From Lachnospiraceae bacterium (GTDB taxonomy: Bacteria; Bacillota; Clostridia; Lachnospirales; Lachnospiraceae), in the NCBI GenBank assembly GCA_021200995.1, contig JAJQFS010000086.1, forward strand, positions 62,001-126,000: 64,000 bases of DNA, written 5' to 3'. The translations under genes were made by a program, and so were the position numbers. How positions within the stretch are numbered: the first letter of the stretch is position 1; each line of letters starts with the position of its first letter. The notes under the pieces were generated by a model, which saw only the letters and a list, made by a program, of their open reading frames with translations, ran no database searches and was not told where the DNA came from. Positions 62,624 through 64,000 of the stretch are shown piece by piece.

Positions 62624-64000
62624 ATGGCAGATATACTTGTTTTATCAGAGGATACAATCGATCAGATCGCGGCCGGTGAGGTTGTTGAGCGTCCTTTAAA
62701 TGTGGTCAAGGAGCTGGTGGAGAACGCCATGGACGCGGGCGCAAAAGCGATTACGGTGGAGATTAAAAACGGCGGGATTGATCTGATCCGCGTTACGGAC
62801 GATGGGGAAGGGATCCCGTCCGATCAGGTCAGGATTGCTTTTTTCGTCACGCGACCAGCAAGATCCGTAATATGCAGGACTTAAATCAGCTTTCCAGTAT
62901 GGGCTTCCGTGGTGAGGCGCTCTCCAGTATCGCGGCCGTCGCGCAGGTGGAGCTGGTGACAAGGACGCAGGATGACCTTGCCGGCACCCGTTATGAGATC
63001 GAAGGCGCTGTGGAGAAAGCCTTTGAGCAGGTTGGCGCGCCGCAGGGTACGACAATCCTGGTGCGCAATTTGTTTTATAATATCCCGGTGCGGCGCAAGT
63101 TTTTAAAGCAGCCGGCAACGGAAGCAGGATATGTAGCGGAGATGATGGAATACCTTGCCATGAGCAGGCCGGATATTTCATTTAAATATGTGCAGAACGG
63201 TCAGGTAAAGTTCTACACCTCCGGAAACGGAGAACTGAAGGAAGTGATTTATCGTATTTATGGCCGGGAAATTACGAATCATCTGCTTCCCATTGACGTG
63301 ACAGACGGGGATATTCAGATCAGAGGCTTTTTGGGAAAGCCGGAGATCAATCGTTCCAACCGCAATTTTGAGCATTATTTCCTGAATGCCCGCTATTTAA
63401 AAAGTAAAGTCCTTTCCAAAGCCATTGAGGACGGTTACAAGCAGTATGTCATGCAGCATAAATTTCCGTTTGTGGTGCTGCATTTTTCCATGCCGGCGCA
63501 GACGGTGGATGTGAATGTCCATCCCAGCAAGATGGAGGTGCGCTTCCTGCAGGAGCAGACTGTGTATCAGACGACGGTAAAGGCGATTACGAATGTTCTT
63601 CGCAGCAGGGAATTGATTGTGGACCATGCTTTCGGGAAAGAGGAGGCGGAGCAGAAAAGTACGCCTGCGGACCGGGTACCGGTAAAAACGCCGGAACCAT
63701 TTTTGCGCAGTGTTTCCGCAGCACCCACTGAGAACAATTCAAAACAGCCGGACAGAGAAGAGTTTCCTGCGTTTGCAGTGAATTTTGATTTGCCTGATTC
63801 AACTGAGGAAAAAGCGAATCCGATCGTGTCTGTGAGGACAGATTTTGTGGCTGAACCGTCCATTACAGAAGTCTACGGGAAAAAGCAATCTGAGAATCTG
63901 GCTGTTTCTGCGAAGGATACTCCTGAACTGATCATAGAAAACGCGGAGCAATCGACCCTTTTTGCTCCGGAGTTTCTGTCAGAAAAAAGCCGGGAGAGCT
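62624..64000 (+). pseudogene. mutL: DNA mismatch repair protein MutL, -1 frameshift after codon 74 and truncated by the window end
   Basis: The first frame gives the GHKL start [36 protein letters not shown] and VTDDGEGI. It then goes out of frame at a run of six T (62839-62844), stopping at 62884. The -1 frame restores [13 protein letters not shown] and GFRGEALSSIAAV from 62845 and stays open to base 64000. In frame the break is T TTT TTC, the same heptamer as in the permease at 20138. AGGGATAAATTAG precedes the ATG. With the shift the protein is a normal MutL (N-terminal ATPase, then an acidic linker at the window end). It may be an inactive gene, recoding, or a sequencing error. Confidence 0.88.

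Overview
The window looks like a chromosomal segment of a Clostridia species, most likely a gut-type member of the Lachnospiraceae. This rests on the protein types seen here: LplB/YtcP-type sugar permeases, archaeal-type Asd, indolepyruvate:ferredoxin oxidoreductase, and queA, miaB, mutS and mutL side by side. Strong AGGAGG-type ribosome sites, sigma-A-like promoters with 17-base spacers and GC near 50% also fit. The taxonomic call is inference; no 16S rRNA gene is present.

Layout. (1) 1-2151: end of a surface-polysaccharide locus (flippase tail, O-antigen polymerase/ligase-like protein). (2) 2272-2379: tRNA-Thr(CGT) and a terminator. (3) 2399-14514: a pectin (rhamnogalacturonan-I) utilisation cluster. 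It has a cytoplasmic acetylesterase, a divergent AraC regulator, a three-gene YteP/YtcP/YtcQ-type ABC importer, a GH105 unsaturated-uronyl hydrolase, a GH112 phosphorylase and a GH51 arabinofuranosidase. No polysaccharide lyase is in the window, so the cell seems to import oligosaccharides and finish them inside. (4) 14699-19032: two tandem paralogous multi-membrane proteins, the first decayed at a key motif. (5) 19121-20701: an ABC ATPase and a frameshifted permease. (6) 20858-26468: argH, asd, topB and a left-handed beta-helix protein. (7) 26842-31886: an amidase, a two-component system and two tandem uncharacterised membrane-anchored paralogs. (8) 31935-33278: a HAD phosphatase and a convergent lipoprotein. 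(9) 33484-39491: branched-chain amino-acid genes with two different small subunits, interrupted by two membrane-protein genes. (10) 39704-48004: a MATE exporter, iorAB, an amidohydrolase, an acyl-CoA ligase and a sodium symporter. (11) 48343-53032: ruvAB, zapA and a U32 peptidase. (12) 53401-56171: an orphan solute-binding lipoprotein and another lipoprotein. (13) 56301-56893: hicAB. (14) 56936-64000: queA (reverse), miaB, mutS and a frameshifted mutL running off the edge.

Most notable observations. Two genes (the ABC permease and mutL) are broken at exactly the same in-frame heptamer, T TTT TTC, and each is restored by a -1 shift. The sodium symporter ends at an amber codon that is a one-base variant of a Gln codon inside an in-frame 39-bp repeat continuing past the stop. 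Two large palindromic elements sit between genes. The pectin-cluster context argues that the GH112 enzyme is a galactosyl-rhamnose phosphorylase. Tandem paralog pairs of unknown function lie beside the two-component system and downstream of the pectin cluster.
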